Both the position numbers and the translations under genes were made by a program. Of a stretch of DNA of 64,000 nucleotides, positions 36,521 to 49,961 are shown piece by piece. The notes under the pieces are model-generated. The model did no database searches. It saw nothing but the letters and a program-made list of their open reading frames with translations, and was not told where the DNA came from. The stretch's first letter is position 1. Each line of letters starts with the position of its first letter. The DNA comes from Rotaria socialis. Lineage: Eukaryota > Rotifera > Eurotatoria > Philodinida > Philodinidae. The stretch lies in NCBI GenBank assembly GCA_905331475.1, contig CAJNYU010000007.1, positions 310,001 to 374,000 of the forward strand. The letters run 5' to 3'.

Positions 36521-37602
36521 ATAATTTTTAAAGAGATCAAACGAATAAATGAAGTTGTTGATTGAGAAAAACAAACTGAAATGAAATGAAGAAAAAATGA
36601 TTTAGGATGCTCGTTCATAATAAAACTGACTCAAAATCGAAATGATTGTCTTTTATAACAAAATTTAATGAACAATTATGTCAATATCTTGTATTTTCGT
36701 TAGAAAATTCAATGCCAACGTCAAATATAAAACATAAAAGTGATTATATATATATATCGATATAGGAGTTAACGTTAAAATAAAGAAAGTAACAATCATT
36801 ATTAAAGTATTTATTAACAGTAAATATCATTCATACAATGAAATGTTTTTGTTGACTGTTCATTATAGATATACTTTCACATCCCATATCAACATCCACA
36901 TATGCACACTCGTCAATTCTGATATGTTTATATCGTTGATTCAGATAAAATGATATCTAAAGGCTTAAATTTCAATGAATTTATTTATATGTGTAACTCA
37001 TTGTTAGGTTTTTCTTCAGTAAATTTTGTCGTTTAAATTGATTTAATAATTAATGTTCGATAAAATCATTGAAAAGAAAGATTTACCATGCAAATATAAT
37101 CTATAAAGAATTTAGGTCTACGTAGAAAATGATACTACTACATTTACGAAAAAATAATCATATTCATAGTTTGTCAACATTAATAAACCGTTTATTTTTT
37201 TCATGCATTTTTCTTCTGTTAAAAAATTAATTTTTTCACTGCAATCATACCGTATAATAATCTACTTAATAGAACAAATTTTCTTTTCTATGAAACATAT
37301 TTTTCATGAGATTTCTACTTAAGTTATCGAAGATTTAGAACAATATTATATTGAACGATAAATATCACAGAGTAACTATTAGAAATAAGAAGATTTTCTA
37401 TTTAAATCTAACTTGAAATGTTTTTGAAAAAATCAAAATAGTCTTCTTTTTAAATATTCCTGCGTCGATTGAAAGAAAAAATGTTGATATGAAATATTTT
37501 TCTCAATTTGAAGTCAATGTACTAATAGAATTTTATTTAAATGAATTCAATGAAAACAACGAACAAAAGACGGAAGAGAAAAGAAAGAAAGAAAACAAGA
37601 AA

Positions 37603-40600
37603 TTAATTTTGTTCAAGTTTTTGCCGATCATTTTCAATTTGTAAAACTTTTTTTGTTAAACTTGTTAAACAATTTGAGTTTGAATCTTGTGAAAGTGTTC
37701 GTTTAATTGAATTATTATTGGATTGACCAAATAAAAGATTGGTTTGATTTTTTTCAATAAAAATATTTTCTTGAATATCATCACTATTGTTATTTGTTAA
37801 CTTTGATATTGTAGAAATTGTTGTTAAAAATTTTCCATCTTCAGTTCGTATTCGAGTTGTTCGGACTGTGTTATTTGCACCTACAAAAAAAAATACTAGA
37901 ATAATTTCAAAAAACAAGAAAAAAAGTATTCAATGATCTTATTTAATTATTTTGAGGAATAAACATTTAGACGAGAATGATTGTTATTGACATTTTAATC
38001 AATAACATATTTAATTCGTTCTTGAATATAATGAAAATAAAAAAAGAAACAAAACGAATAGCAACCTGCTTGAATAGATGATGATAAAACATTGGATGTT
38101 GACTTATTTTGAGAATTAGTTTGGTATGAATTTGCTTTCAAATTGTTTGATGAAAATAAATTCGATTGAATTTTATTTGATGAATAATCAATAAAAATAT
38201 TTTGACCAATATTAATTGAAATATTATTTGTTGTTTTTTGATTCTCATTCGGTTTCATTCGATTTGGAATTTCAATTAATTCATTTGTTTTTAAATAATT
38301 TTCAAAACTCTTTTCCAGATTATCAATTTTTAGAAAGATTTCTTTATAAAAACTAGTTATATCACCAAACATGTTTCCATCAATAATATGAATTGTTCCC
38401 GCTGGTTTGGATGGTGTTAAACATGGATTTTCACCTTTAGAAATAAACCAAAAGAAAATACTATTCATTTTTAGAAAAAAACGTTGAAAATTCTTACGAT
38501 AACTATCTTGATTAATAATAAAATCGTTCTGTTGATTAATGGAACGTATAAATACAGATCGAAGTGTTTTTAATTTTGCATTTGGCATTGATTTATAGGA
38601 TTGAATTAAACGTGTCCATGTTAATTCTTGATTATTTTGAATTAATTTTGAATTTGATATAAAATAAATTGACGATAATAATATTTGATCTAAATCTCTT
38701 GAACGAAATAATAATTCTAGATAATTTTCAAATAAATATATAAAAAAATTCCAAATTAATTTTTCAATTTGATTTGATTGAGAAGAAAATAAACGAAGAC
38801 AAAGTATATCAAGACGAGATGATACTAGATCATATAATCGACGATAAAACATTGAATATGGACATAACTTAACAGTTTTTTCAACAATTCCATCGGATTG
38901 ACTTCGAATCAATGATAAATTATTCTAAAATTAAGATAAAACCAATATGTATCTAGAAACGAAAAAAATTTTACATTGAATTGATTTGGAGTGATCGTTG
39001 TTGTTGAAGATTGAAATAATTTTCTTGAAACATTATTTTTATTTGGTGATTGAATAAATATAGGAGTTAAATGATTATTTGGTGATAATGAATCATTTTT
39101 TTTTAAATGAATCAATTGAATTTGATTATATTTTAAAATTCCTTTTAATTCAATATCATTCCACAGTGATGAATCATTTGAAAATGCCATTGAAGATATT
39201 ATTATTTCTTCTATTGACGATAAATATTTTATAAATTGTCGACCTTTCGATATTTGTTTTGATGTTTTTAAAAATATTTGTATTATTTTTAAAAAAGAAT
39301 AACCATGTAATGAATAGATATTTAATAACCAATTGAAATCATGATATTTATCATTATGTGAATATAATACTAATAATATGCATAAACCAAGAAGAGATTT
39401 TAAAAATTGATTATTCAATATTAATTTTCTATTGAATTTATTAAATTTATCTTCAAATATTTTCAAAAACTGAAAAGAACTCACTGAAATGATTGTTGAA
39501 TTTGTTGTTGAGAATTGGATTGAATTGATTCCAAACGTTTTTTTTCAATAGTTAAAATATTTTCGAGAGAATTATAAAATAACTTCAATGATAAATCAAA
39601 ACGAGATTGACACGATCGTGACGGATTTAACTGTTTATTAAAATTATTTATTTCTTCAATTGAGTCATACGATTTATTAAATATATTTTCCCATTCATTT
39701 AAACGTTCGACTAGATCATCTAAATTTAGAAAAGCTCAAGCTAAATTATTAGTTCCATTTCATTTTTAATATAGAATTCATCCTTATGAAATTACTAAAA
39801 GTCTACACAAAACGGACAAACCTAGAAACGTTTGTTGACCAATAATGAATTGAAGATTATTTGATGGTTTTGTTGATTGTTGATCTTTAATAATTTCAAA
39901 TAAAACGTTAATTAATTGATTTGCTTGCGAAATAGGTGTTAAAAATTGATTTGAATTATTTGTTTGATAGTCATTCGATGTCAAATGTTGACTTGCTGTT
40001 ATTGGTGTTCGATTTTGATAAGATTTTGAATAGCGATTCTCATTTAAATTTGATAATAAATCATTTAATTGATTTTGATTTTCCAAAAAGATTCTCTCAT
40101 CAATTATACAATTAGTTAAAACGATTTCATCATATTGTCGATTTATATCACGAATTGTTTCCAAATAATTATTTTCATTCAAGAAATTTTCACTTTTATT
40201 GATACATTTAATTAAATCACTTTTTAAATGTTCTTCAATTATTGTTCGGCACATTTCAGATGAGCATGAATATTTTTCACTTAATTTATCAATTATTGTT
40301 CCATCGGATGAACATAGTTCATTTAAACAAGAACCTTTTAAAATAAATTCTCATTTTAATTAAATATAAGCTACAATGATTTACCTTTTATTAAATAATC
40401 TAATTTATTCAATTTTGAATAATCATAAATAAAAATAAACGAAGAAATAAGTAAATGAAATGAAGCAATAAGATCATTTATAGTTGATGGATAAATTGTT
40501 TTTGCTAAAGCATAAATAGTCCAAATCAATGAATATAAATCATGATGATTTAATTTATTGGCTTTATTTTTTTGATTTAATTTCGGATTTATTTGATTTG

Positions 40601-41060
40601 ATGTTCTTCTATATTGATAATCAGAATGAATTAATTTATATTGATTTCCACCAAATATTTCAATAAATATTTTTGTATACTTTTCAAATATGATTGATGA
40701 TATATTAAATGCATGTTCAACTTGATCAATTTTAAATCTAATTGAATCAGGTAAATTTGCCATATCTTCCCATTTATGTAATTTATCAAAAAAAACTATT
40801 AATTCTAAATGATTTGCACTTTTCAATAAACGTGATATTGATATTGGATTATTATCAATTGAAGTTAAAAATCTATTACGTCGACAAGATACATATAATG
40901 ATACAGCTAACCAATGCAATTGATCACCTTCTAGAACATAATGTTTACGAATATGTTCATATGAACGCCATGCATCTTCTTTTGTTTCAATATCCATATT
41001 TAAATCAAGACATAATTTAGAATATAAATTTTCAATTGATTCATGCTCAAATTCAGACAT
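37603..41060 (-). CDS. RBL1: Retinoblastoma-like pocket protein (p107/p130 type)
   Basis: Nuclear cell-cycle repressor that binds E2F-DP and silences S-phase genes. Six exons (41060-40385, 40334-39822, 39719-39485, 39428-38975, 38924-38066, 37880-37603) close in phase for 1004 residues. The N-terminal DUF3452 domain is clear (HYVLEGDQLHWLAVSLYVSC; ISRLLKSANHLELIVFFDKL; KWEDMANLPDSIRFKI), followed by YDEIVLTNCIIDERIFLE as in p107/p130. Pocket A opens with LTPISQA at about 357. The spacer leads to pocket B from about 645 (MFYRRLYDLVSSRLDILCLRL ... NPCLTPSKPAG). The C-terminus LTKKVLQIENDRQ resembles the p130/p107 end. In the exon 3/4 area the open frame runs on with an apparent start, but the real junction is a 56-bp intron (39429-39484). 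Length is close to human RBL1. The extra N-domain and tail rule out RB1 as best match. Confidence 0.92.
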
Positions 41061-44000
41061 ATCTTTAAATAGAAAATAATAATACAAGTTTATTTATTTA
41101 TTCGTTAAGCCTTATGTTTTGTAGAATATATATATATATATATACAAATATACTTACTTAATTCAATACTATTTGTTTACTAGAAAAAAATTCTAATTTA
41201 TAAAATTTGTTTGTTAAGGCGTTTTTCTATTTGATAACTGAATATGTTCTTAGTTGACAAATGATTGAGAATAAATTTCAATCATATTTATATTGTTGTT
41301 CATTGATTTTTTTCTCTTTCTCTCTCTTTCCTCTCCGTTTCTGTCTAATTCGTTCGTACTGTTTGTATTGTTTTTCCCAACTTGTTTTCAATTCAACCAA
41401 TGAATTAAAATCTATTTCACTTGGTTCATTCAAAGGTCATCGTCATCATCATCTATTGGGAAAAAAAATACAGTAATGTTCCTTTATTTAATTCGAAAGA
41501 TAGTATCAGTGAACCAAAACTAAGATGTACAATGTTAATATATCGAAGTTAACACGTTTCTTTAATTAACTATTCTAATGAGAGATAACAATCGAGCAAA
41601 TCTAATCTACTCCAAAGTTTTTACAATTTAACAAAAAAATTTATTTTTTCTTATTTATTTTTTAACATTATTTAGTTTATATCGATAACATATTTGAATT
41701 ATCTTCTTAATTTGTATATTTCATGCAACGGCAAAAAAATTTAATTTCTAGAAGATTCTCAAAATAATAACAGGAACGATGAAGTTTTTAGCTTAATATC
41801 ATTATTCTCATAAAATTTTAGTTATAATAAAGCATGTCAAATATATACATAGAATTAAAAAAATGAAAGAATCCGTTACAAAGAAAATCACACGGTGAAT
41901 TCTATTCGTCTATTTAAAATAGTTTTCTTTCATGTTTTTTATATGACATAATTCTTCTTATTGAAGTTTTTACACATGGAAAAAAGAAATAAAGCATAAT
42001 TTTCTCGATTAAATCATAAAAACTTCTACACATATTAGATGATATTGAGTAAATTTCTTAGTTTCACTTCAATTGTTGACTAGTGACATCACAGCAGACA
42101 GATTATATACATGTATACATATTTTTCCAAATAGCACGTAAAAGATCTTAACACGATATAAACATTTTCAAAATGAAAAGAAATCTATTTATTATTGTGT
42201 AATTTTTAAAATAATTCATATCATAAATGATTCTTCGGATACTTTTTAGGAGGTTCACAGAATTGAATTTTATCAGCGGAAATGGATTTTGCCTAAAAGA
42301 AGTTTTCCTATGTCAACAAAGTCTCATAACTCTCTGAACTATTTAGAATTCATATTCATGTATGGCTCAATTCAACTAGAGTATTGGTATCATTTCTTGA
42401 GAATTATGTTCACTAGTGAACATAATATTTAAGAAGATATTATTGTATTTGAAGCAAGAAGGCAGAATAGCTACAAACTATTGCTAGACACATTTTTAAA
42501 GGTTGAAGTTATATAGGAGCCTCATAAATTTTCTCTATTTTCAAAAAATACTCTTTAACAGCTCACTCATCTCATATTTTCCTAGAGGATCTATTGTTTG
42601 GTCAGGTGTAGCCTATACAAGAGGCTATCTTGTACATGCAGTAAAAATAACGGAAAAATTAAAACTGAATTCTTGATCACATTGCAATAGGTAAGACTGA
42701 CTTATCTGTATCATTGTTTTATTTTTCTATATGTATAATTGAAATAGCAAAATCCAAAAAATCTTATTTCGCTCATACTAATCCCATTTCAAGACTATTT
42801 TAGGCTTCGTTGTACAGCAATGGCAAAAATTTTATCTTTTCCAAATTTCGTTTGAGTGCTGCTGGTTGTGTACGAGAATTATGCACATATTGAATAAATT
42901 CTATGACAAGTTTGCTGTTACGTGCAAGATGAAAATTGTTGAATTTTGCTGAGTATTCGAGTTAGCCTACTGAAATTAGTAATTGATATTTGTTGTCTTG
43001 TCATCTTTTTACTGGAGATGTACGCTCATCGTTACCTTAAAACTATTTGCGTCGCAACTTCCAGCATGCTCACAATTTTTCTGTTTGTTCAACTGATTTT
43101 TCCTTGAATATAGTCCTTTTTTCCATTGAAATACCAATACAAAATTACGTTAGCATTAGTTAACATGCAAAATATCTTTCCTCCGAAAAGAAGCTGTTTT
43201 TAGAGCAATGTCGGAAAAGATTTTTTCATGAATTCTATTTTCTCTCAGATAACTATTTTCATGCCAGATATGAATATTATATAAGATCATTCTATTTATA
43301 TGAGTGTAGCTCTAGCGGATGATTTACTTTCATCATAACCTTACTTTTACTGTTCAAATTAATTCAATATTCGAATTATTCTTAAGACGATGCAGATCCT
43401 ATATTTACTTAATATATTATATATCTAATTAATGTTTCGTGTCAACCATTGAATGTGAATAGTATAAATATCTTAGAAAAAGATAATTTTTCTTCAACAA
43501 GTTTTTCAATTGAACTTTGTTTTTTAAATTTATTTTTGTGTATACGAATACATTCAATCTTCAGCAATCCCTAATTTGTTTTTTCCATGTGTTTTTTGTT
43601 AATCCTTGGTATGTAAATGTATGTGTTAATGATGTTGATAATTCGATATGAGAAAAAAATCATATCGTAAATAAAAACAGATTCATTTTGCTAAAGGGAT
43701 TTTCTATTTTAGAATTTAAAACAATAGTAAAAAAATAGGCTACATCATTTGTGTTTGTTTTATGATTTAGTTTTTTCGTTTTACTTATTCTGAGTAGAGT
43801 TTAAAAGAGAAGGTCAATTTTATTAATAAAAATTTAATGCTAAAATAAATTAAAATCATTAATCCGATTAATTTACTTTGCTGTTATTACGTAAAATGTT
43901 TAACTGAGTTGTAATAAATTGATATGTGATGACGAATTCTATTGAAAATGTATCAATCGAGTTGTTTTTATTCTATATTAATATTGATAAAAGGAATAAA

Positions 44001-44160
44001 GTAATTGAAATAATTTTTATTAATTGAAAAATAAAAAAAAAATCTCTTCAAGAAAGTTTATTTTCCATCAAATAAATAAAGTAAACGATAAATAAATGAT
44101 TAAATAATTCCAATTATATCTATATAAGTAGGTGTATTTTTATAAAAAAAAAGAAACTGT
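41061..44160. other. Intergenic region
   Basis: AT-rich, with a (TA)n run at about 41128-41146 close to the RBL start. At 42230-43350 base composition is less extreme and the DNA looks unique, but every frame is short. A 24-base perfect palindrome lies at 42403-42426. No gene is supported. Confidence 0.55.
42403..42426. promoter_or_regulatory. 24-bp perfect palindrome ATTATGTTCACTAGTGAACATAAT
   Basis: The 24 bases equal their own reverse complement. The core GTTCA-CTAG-TGAAC is an inverted pair of GTTCA/TGAAC half-sites, a shape bound by nuclear receptors or other dimeric factors. No gene lies within 1.3 kb, so a regulatory role is only a possibility. Confidence 0.35.
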
Positions 44161-46360
44161 TCATAAATGGACGTTTTTAATACTAGTAACAATTAATCCA
44201 TTTGATAAATGATCTTGTTTATTTGTTATAGTTGTTAACGATGATAGTGATGATGACGAATTATCATCTTTATTATTTGATATTTCTTTAACAATAAGTG
44301 AACTTGATTTTGTATTATATAGATTTGAATGATTAGGACGAAATTCATTTAATTTGTATTGATTTTCAAAAGTAAGTTTTTTTCGAAATTTATGTTCATT
44401 TAAATGTTCATGATCAACATCAAAATCAGTTTCAAGATGAATATCATTATCTAAATTATGAGAATTTATTTGAGATGTTTTATTCAATTTATTTATTTGT
44501 TGATTATCTTGATCATATTGATCCCATTTTCCAATATCATGAAATCGGTCACCAATTCTATTATAGTATGATGTTAAAGAATCATATGTTGTTGAACGAT
44601 CCTTTTGACAACATAATCTACATAAATAATTACATTTTGGTAATAATAAACAATATGTTAATGGAGATATGGAAGAATTCGACCAAGCAAGTAACAATAA
44701 ATACCTAAATAAGCATTTTCATTAAACAATAAGAATTTTCGTTTTAGCAACGAAATTAATATAGAAAAATCTTGCTTGTGATTTAGTTAAAAAATATTAA
44801 ACTATTTGATAATATGTGATCAAAATGATTTTGTTTGTCAATACAATTTTTAAGAAAAATGACAAAAATAACAGAGTTTCTACATACTATTCAACAAACA
44901 TCTTAATGTTTTAATCGAAAATTAACTAAGATTTGGAATATTATTAATAAAGAAATCTAATCGATAGTAGAATTTATTTACAAATAATCTTAAAATGATA
45001 CTCTATAATTAATGAAATAAATAAGTAAATAAATATTCATAACGAGAAGAAATACTTAAGAAAATAAATTGCTCTCAAGCAGTTCTTTAATTAAGTTTGA
45101 AAGTGAATTTTAGTTCGTAATAAAAAATTTCATATTTTCTTTTTTAAAAAAATAATCATCACCTTGTGCAATGTGTCAAAAATAGATTGTTTAAAGAAAG
45201 AAAAGTTTACCTCAGTATTTGTTCACTTATTTTAAATTTAATGTCACATAAAGTAACAATAAATAATGGAAACCAAAAAATAATAAATAATACAATAAGT
45301 AGTATATTAAGTTTAATTCTCAATTGAATTTGTTGCATAAGAATATCTTTCGTTGCAATTGTTTGTCCATGATATTGGCCAAGAATAGCTAATGAAAGTA
45401 ATGGTTGATTATTTCGACGTTTCAATGATACTTCACTTAAAATTTTATGAATATATCGAATGGTTATCATTAATGAAAATATTGTTATTATAATCCACAT
45501 TAATGTTAATACATATCCACGAATATCTCGAATTATAAAATTACAATATTGTCCATCATTATCATAATACGATTTCGATTCACTACCAATCATTGTTATA
45601 CCTTTAAAATATTATTTAACAAATTTTATTTTGTTTTGTTTTTTCTTATTTAAATTTATTTATTTATCAAGATTTTTTATTCGAAGTTTCATTAAGAAAA
45701 ATAAAATAAAACAAAATGAAATTTAAATCTTAATTTATTTTTCTGAATCAATTGTTTATTATTATCAAAAGCAAAACAAAAATTGTTGTTTTCTACTTTT
45801 GTATTAAAATACTTTTTTTATTATTCAAATAAATAGAAGGAAACAATAAATATATTACCTAAATGAAGTATAACTGATGAAAACCAAATAATTAAAATTC
45901 CAAAAGAAAGACAACCACATGAAATAGTTGATTTATTTGATTGTTTTAATTGATATTGATAATAACTATGAGAATTTTGTTGTGAATGTGAATGTGAATG
46001 AGAATGAGAATTATTTAATGATAAATCTTGATGAATAAGATCTTCAAATGTATAAGCTTCATTAGCAACCATAGCAGCCATATTCAATAATTGAGCTGTA
46101 ACACAAGTAACTTGTATATTGCCTAAATAATCACATCGTATTGAATAATTTGAAAAACTTAATAAATACGGTAAACATAATACTGATAATATTAAACAAA
46201 TAATACAATGATGAAATAAAAAACATGAAGATTTCATTTTATATATAGCTATTATTAACAAATATATTCCAGTTATTGTTATTATATATAATATATTAAT
46301 TTCAATCGATGACATTTTATTTACATTTATATTTAAACTAATATTAAAAGTTGAAGACAT
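44161..46360 (-). CDS. Rhodopsin-family (class A) GPCR, atypical
   Basis: Three exons (46360-45859, 45601-45211, 44704-44161; introns of 257 and 506 bp) close in phase for 478 residues. Seven hydrophobic helices can be placed: two or three in exon 1 (ILYIITITGIYLLIIAIY; CIICLILSVLCLPYLLSF; VTCVTAQLLNMAAMVANEAY), TM4 at ISCGCLSFGILIIWFSSVIL, TM5 at GYVLTLMWIIITIFSLMITI, TM6 at KLNILLIVLFIIFWFPLFIV, and TM7 in YLLLAWSNSSISPLTYCLLL. TM6 keeps FWFP (class A CWxP) and TM7 has SPLTY in place of NPxxY. The TM3 DRY is absent (EAYTFEDL). A (His-Ser)n run lies in loop 2. The tail has a Cys cluster (CRLCCQK), likely palmitoylated. Ligand unknown; motif changes suggest a divergent lineage-specific receptor. 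Confidence 0.78.
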
Positions 46361-49202
46361 TGATTTGATTTTATAGATTTATTTTCATTTTTTTAAATCT
46401 TTTTCTTTTTGCTTTTCTTAAATAAAAATAAATACAATAATTATTGAAAACAAATTGAGATCAAAATAATAAAATATATCTGATAGATTTTATTTTCTAT
46501 CGCTAGTACTTGTCCTTATTCGATAATAATAGAATGCAACCATAAATGCAACAAGGACGATGCTTCTTCTTCTTTCCTAGAATAAGAATAGCAATAATAA
46601 TCAGCAATAGAAAAAAAAACTGATGTCTCTTTCATATTTCTAGAAGAAAAAGAGAAAAAAAAATAGAGAAGAACGAGCTTCTTTCTCGTTGTCGGCTTGT
46701 TGTCAAATAATCTATGATGATGATAGAATTTTTTTTCTTTTCTATAGAAAAAGAATCGTTGTGTCGGTTTCTTAAGAGTATCGTTATAGAACAGCATCTA
46801 AAATGTATGGCAAGACAACACGTCTCAACATGATTGACGAAACGAGAAAAAGTCTTTATACGGGTCAAGAGAGATATATCTCCTTCAACTATAAGAAAAA
46901 GAAAAAAAATCTAAGCTAAACAAACGAGATCCATCGGGTTTTTTCTTGTTCTCTATCTCAATTTGTGCCAATGGATTGGTAATCAAGTGTAAAAAAAAAG
47001 AACCATCGATAATTCTTCTCTTGTTTTTATTCTTATTCGTACTTGGGTTTATTTCCTACAAATTCTTATTACTGATCAAACTAAGAAAAAGAAATAGATT
47101 CTTTCATCAGATATTCTCTTATCTAATAAAAAACAACAACAACATTATATTCAATATAATCCATGTGGAGATATTAAAATAATATTTTAATATCTTCTCT
47201 ATTTTCATAATAGACTTTCCAGTTTGATTTTTCAACATAATAAAAAGCCATTAAGAATTAAGAAAAGAACTTCAAAAAAAGTCCAAGTGCGAAGAGAAAT
47301 GTTTAATATAAACATTTGAAATATATTTTAATTCAGTTTATTAGAAAATAAATAATTATTCATGGAAATTTTTATTGATAAATGCTTATCTTTATGATCG
47401 GTTAAGATACATTAACGGAATAGAATATTCTCTGAAAGAAAAAAGAGAACAACTGGCCAATAAAAGACGAGAATCTTATCTTTCATATATATAATATATT
47501 TGGATATATCTACAGTATAAATAGACTATCGTCTTGTTTATGGACATAAATAATCAACTTGTTATTCTATAATTATGATTAATAAGTCAACATTTATATA
47601 AAACTAATATTCATTCTCCGTCGAAAATAATCTTTCGTTTTCCGATTAAATATAACAAAAAGAAAACAATACTAAAATCTAAATGTTGGGATAGATTTTA
47701 ATGAACATATATTCAGGTTAATAACAATTAGATTAATTTTATACAACTCTACACTTTGATTTTATTTATTTTCAAAAAGATTTGTTCAATATTTCGAAAT
47801 AATAATTTCATTTTAAATATATAGTCTTTTAAATATGAATCAACTTTTATTTTAACTTCTACTAGAATATTTGAAAAAACAAAAACTCTCTTCTTTTGTT
47901 TTACTACAATTAATTTTATTTATAAGAGAACATTTTTGGTCTCACTACTAGGACTGAACATCTATTGAAAATATTTTACGTTTATCCTCATCGATTGCCT
48001 TATCTGAATTAAGAAATAAAAAATAAATGACGGTTTCCGAGTTTAATCTCATTTTGAGTGTAAAAGAGCATAAATTTTATATAACGTTTAACTTAAAGAA
48101 AAGGAAAATCCATATTTTTATTTCAATTATAATTTATGAGTAATTCGATTGGCGGTTATTTAGAGACGAAAAATTAAGTTGTATCGCACTACATGTCAAG
48201 ACTAAATCTAAGTTATTCGTACAAGTTTCTAGTAGATATTTCNNNNNNNNNNAATTTGACAGTTGCTAATGTTGTACAGAAATCCAGATGAATACGTAGA
48301 TCCAATAGAATCCACCTTTGCTCTTTTGTTGAGTTCAATTGAATCAATTGAGTACATAACACAAATGTCCACATAGGAAAATAAAGCAAGGATTTTTATA
48401 AATTGATCTGCCCTGTAAAGGACACGGTGGAAAGAGGCAAAAAAACAGGACAGAGTTGTTCGATACCTTTGTGCCCTAAATTCCATGTGATAAAAAGATT
48501 GGAAGAAAACCACCAGGTCCATCGGTCCTGTTACCGACTCTCATTGTTGAAATTTACAACATGGGAAGTTTTGCATATACTTACTTTAGTTCCGCCAGTG
48601 ATGCAACTTCATCATATAGGAACTACAGTTAGTCATTTAAAACAGCTTTTAAAGATAGAAAGACAAAATTTTTCAATTTTCAATATTTGAATCAACATAA
48701 ACTCTAGCATTCTAAAGAAGATCATTTCGTGAGGCAACAATTCTAAAGAAAAAGAAAAACATTAATTTATTCGTACAGTTTTCTGATCATACCAACTGCT
48801 TAAAAATATGCAGATCTATGATTTCCTCTAGTGTTATCATGCCCTTCTGCTGTTGGCATAGATGACTCATGATTGAATCACATAAAGCGTGTCAGTCCGT
48901 AGTAGGTAAACGCCGTTCTGCTCATTAGATTAATGGGAAAATGGTAAAAAAAAAGATCAAAAACCATTTCTTTATCATGTCCCTAGTACATTATTATTTG
49001 TGCATGGTGAGTCTTTTTGTGAGCTACTTTGTCAATAAAAATTAGCGATCCAAATTAAAAATAAACATGAAAATTCTTCTTCTCAATTTGTAGGGCATGG
49101 CAATAAAACCTGTCTTGTGTACACCTCTGGCACATAGTTATCAATTAAGAACACTTTGTTAATGTTAGTATCAGCATATACCACATAGTGCCTATACAGT
49201 CA

Positions 49203-49259
49203 TCAAAGTATTCTGGTGCACTTTGCTTTTTAAAATCAAAGTGCACCAGAGTACTTTGA
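49203..49259. repeat. 23-bp near-perfect hairpin (nested inverted repeat)
   Basis: Arms 49203-49225 and 49237-49259 pair at 22 of 23 positions around an 11-base loop (ctttttaaaat). Each arm itself begins and ends with CAAAGT/ACTTTG, so the repeat is nested. The size resembles a microRNA precursor stem or the core of a tiny MITE. No flanking gene is present. Confidence 0.6.
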
Positions 49260-49702
49260 GACTGAATGCTAAATATCCAAATGCGCTTTAATTTTCAGGT
49301 TCCTGTTAAGAACGCTTGTCTGTACCACTTTTAATATAAACCATATTTTTATAAATTCCCCTAATAGTTTGATCTTCTATCGTGAGAATTGGAGTGAAGA
49401 AAAAAATATCTAATTTTAAATCTATGTATGTAGCTTTCTCAATTTGTTTTTTGGTCATGAAGTCATTTTTCTTCTTATTCTCATCACTTGATCAAGGATT
49501 GTGTCGGAGTTTCAAATTATTTCTCAAATTTCGAAAGGTTTCTTTTTATTAAAATAGTTATACTTTTTCAGCTTATTAATTTTATAATTCTTAAAGTAGA
49601 ATAAAGCAATTTAAAAAACTGAATTTAAATTTTTCTGTTGAAAATTTATTTCTTCTATGGCGAATCAATAATCTGATTATTTGGATCATATTGTTTAACA
49701 AA

Positions 49703-49961
49703 ATGTCTGAAAACTGTGAACCATTTAGTGAAAACCAGCAACAAATTGGTTATGATCTATTAACAGTTGCAGATACACATGAAATAGCTTCAGGTCAGGT
49801 AATAATTTTGAACAGTCTCAACTTCGGGAAGTAATTCACCTAATCAACAAATAATCGTCCCAATAAATGCCCAAATGAATAAGGCACAGCGGATTCCACC
49901 AAAGCAACACCGGGCAATGGCAGCAACCTGGAAGCAAAAATTCTGTCAACGGATTAAGTGA
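49703..49961 (+). pseudogene. Frameshifted coding remnant, unknown family
   Basis: An ATG at 49703 opens a 43-codon frame (MSENCEPFSENQQQIGYDLL...) that stops at 49834. From about 49815 a different frame continues with coding-like composition (NQQIIVPINAQMNKAQRIPP, then KQHRAMAATWKQKF) to a stop at 49961. No splice pair joins the two in phase. Base composition is richer in G and C than the surroundings. It may be a retro-copy or transposon gene with a frameshift. Family not recognised. Confidence 0.35.

Larger units (their letters stand above)
34019..37602. other. Intergenic region with gene fragments and transposon ends
   Basis: 34360-34835 has several short coding-like pieces listed separately. 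34990-35150 is a small GC-rich island. 35847 and 36457 carry AGTGGTGGAGCT words like hAT ends. The rest is AT-rich with a short TA run at about 36746. No intact gene was seen. Confidence 0.55.

Noticed and set aside
39470..39484. A 15-base intron GTGAGT...CAG in RBL
   Set aside because: Too short to splice and gives a stop at once; the 56-bp intron ending at 39429 fits phase and homology.
46516..46868. Overlapping minus-strand frames as a gene
   Set aside because: Low-complexity Phe/Ser/Arg-rich translations in two frames with no domain.
48229..48690. Opposing frames on both strands around the N gap
   Set aside because: They are mutual shadows, one crosses the N run, and neither shows a motif.
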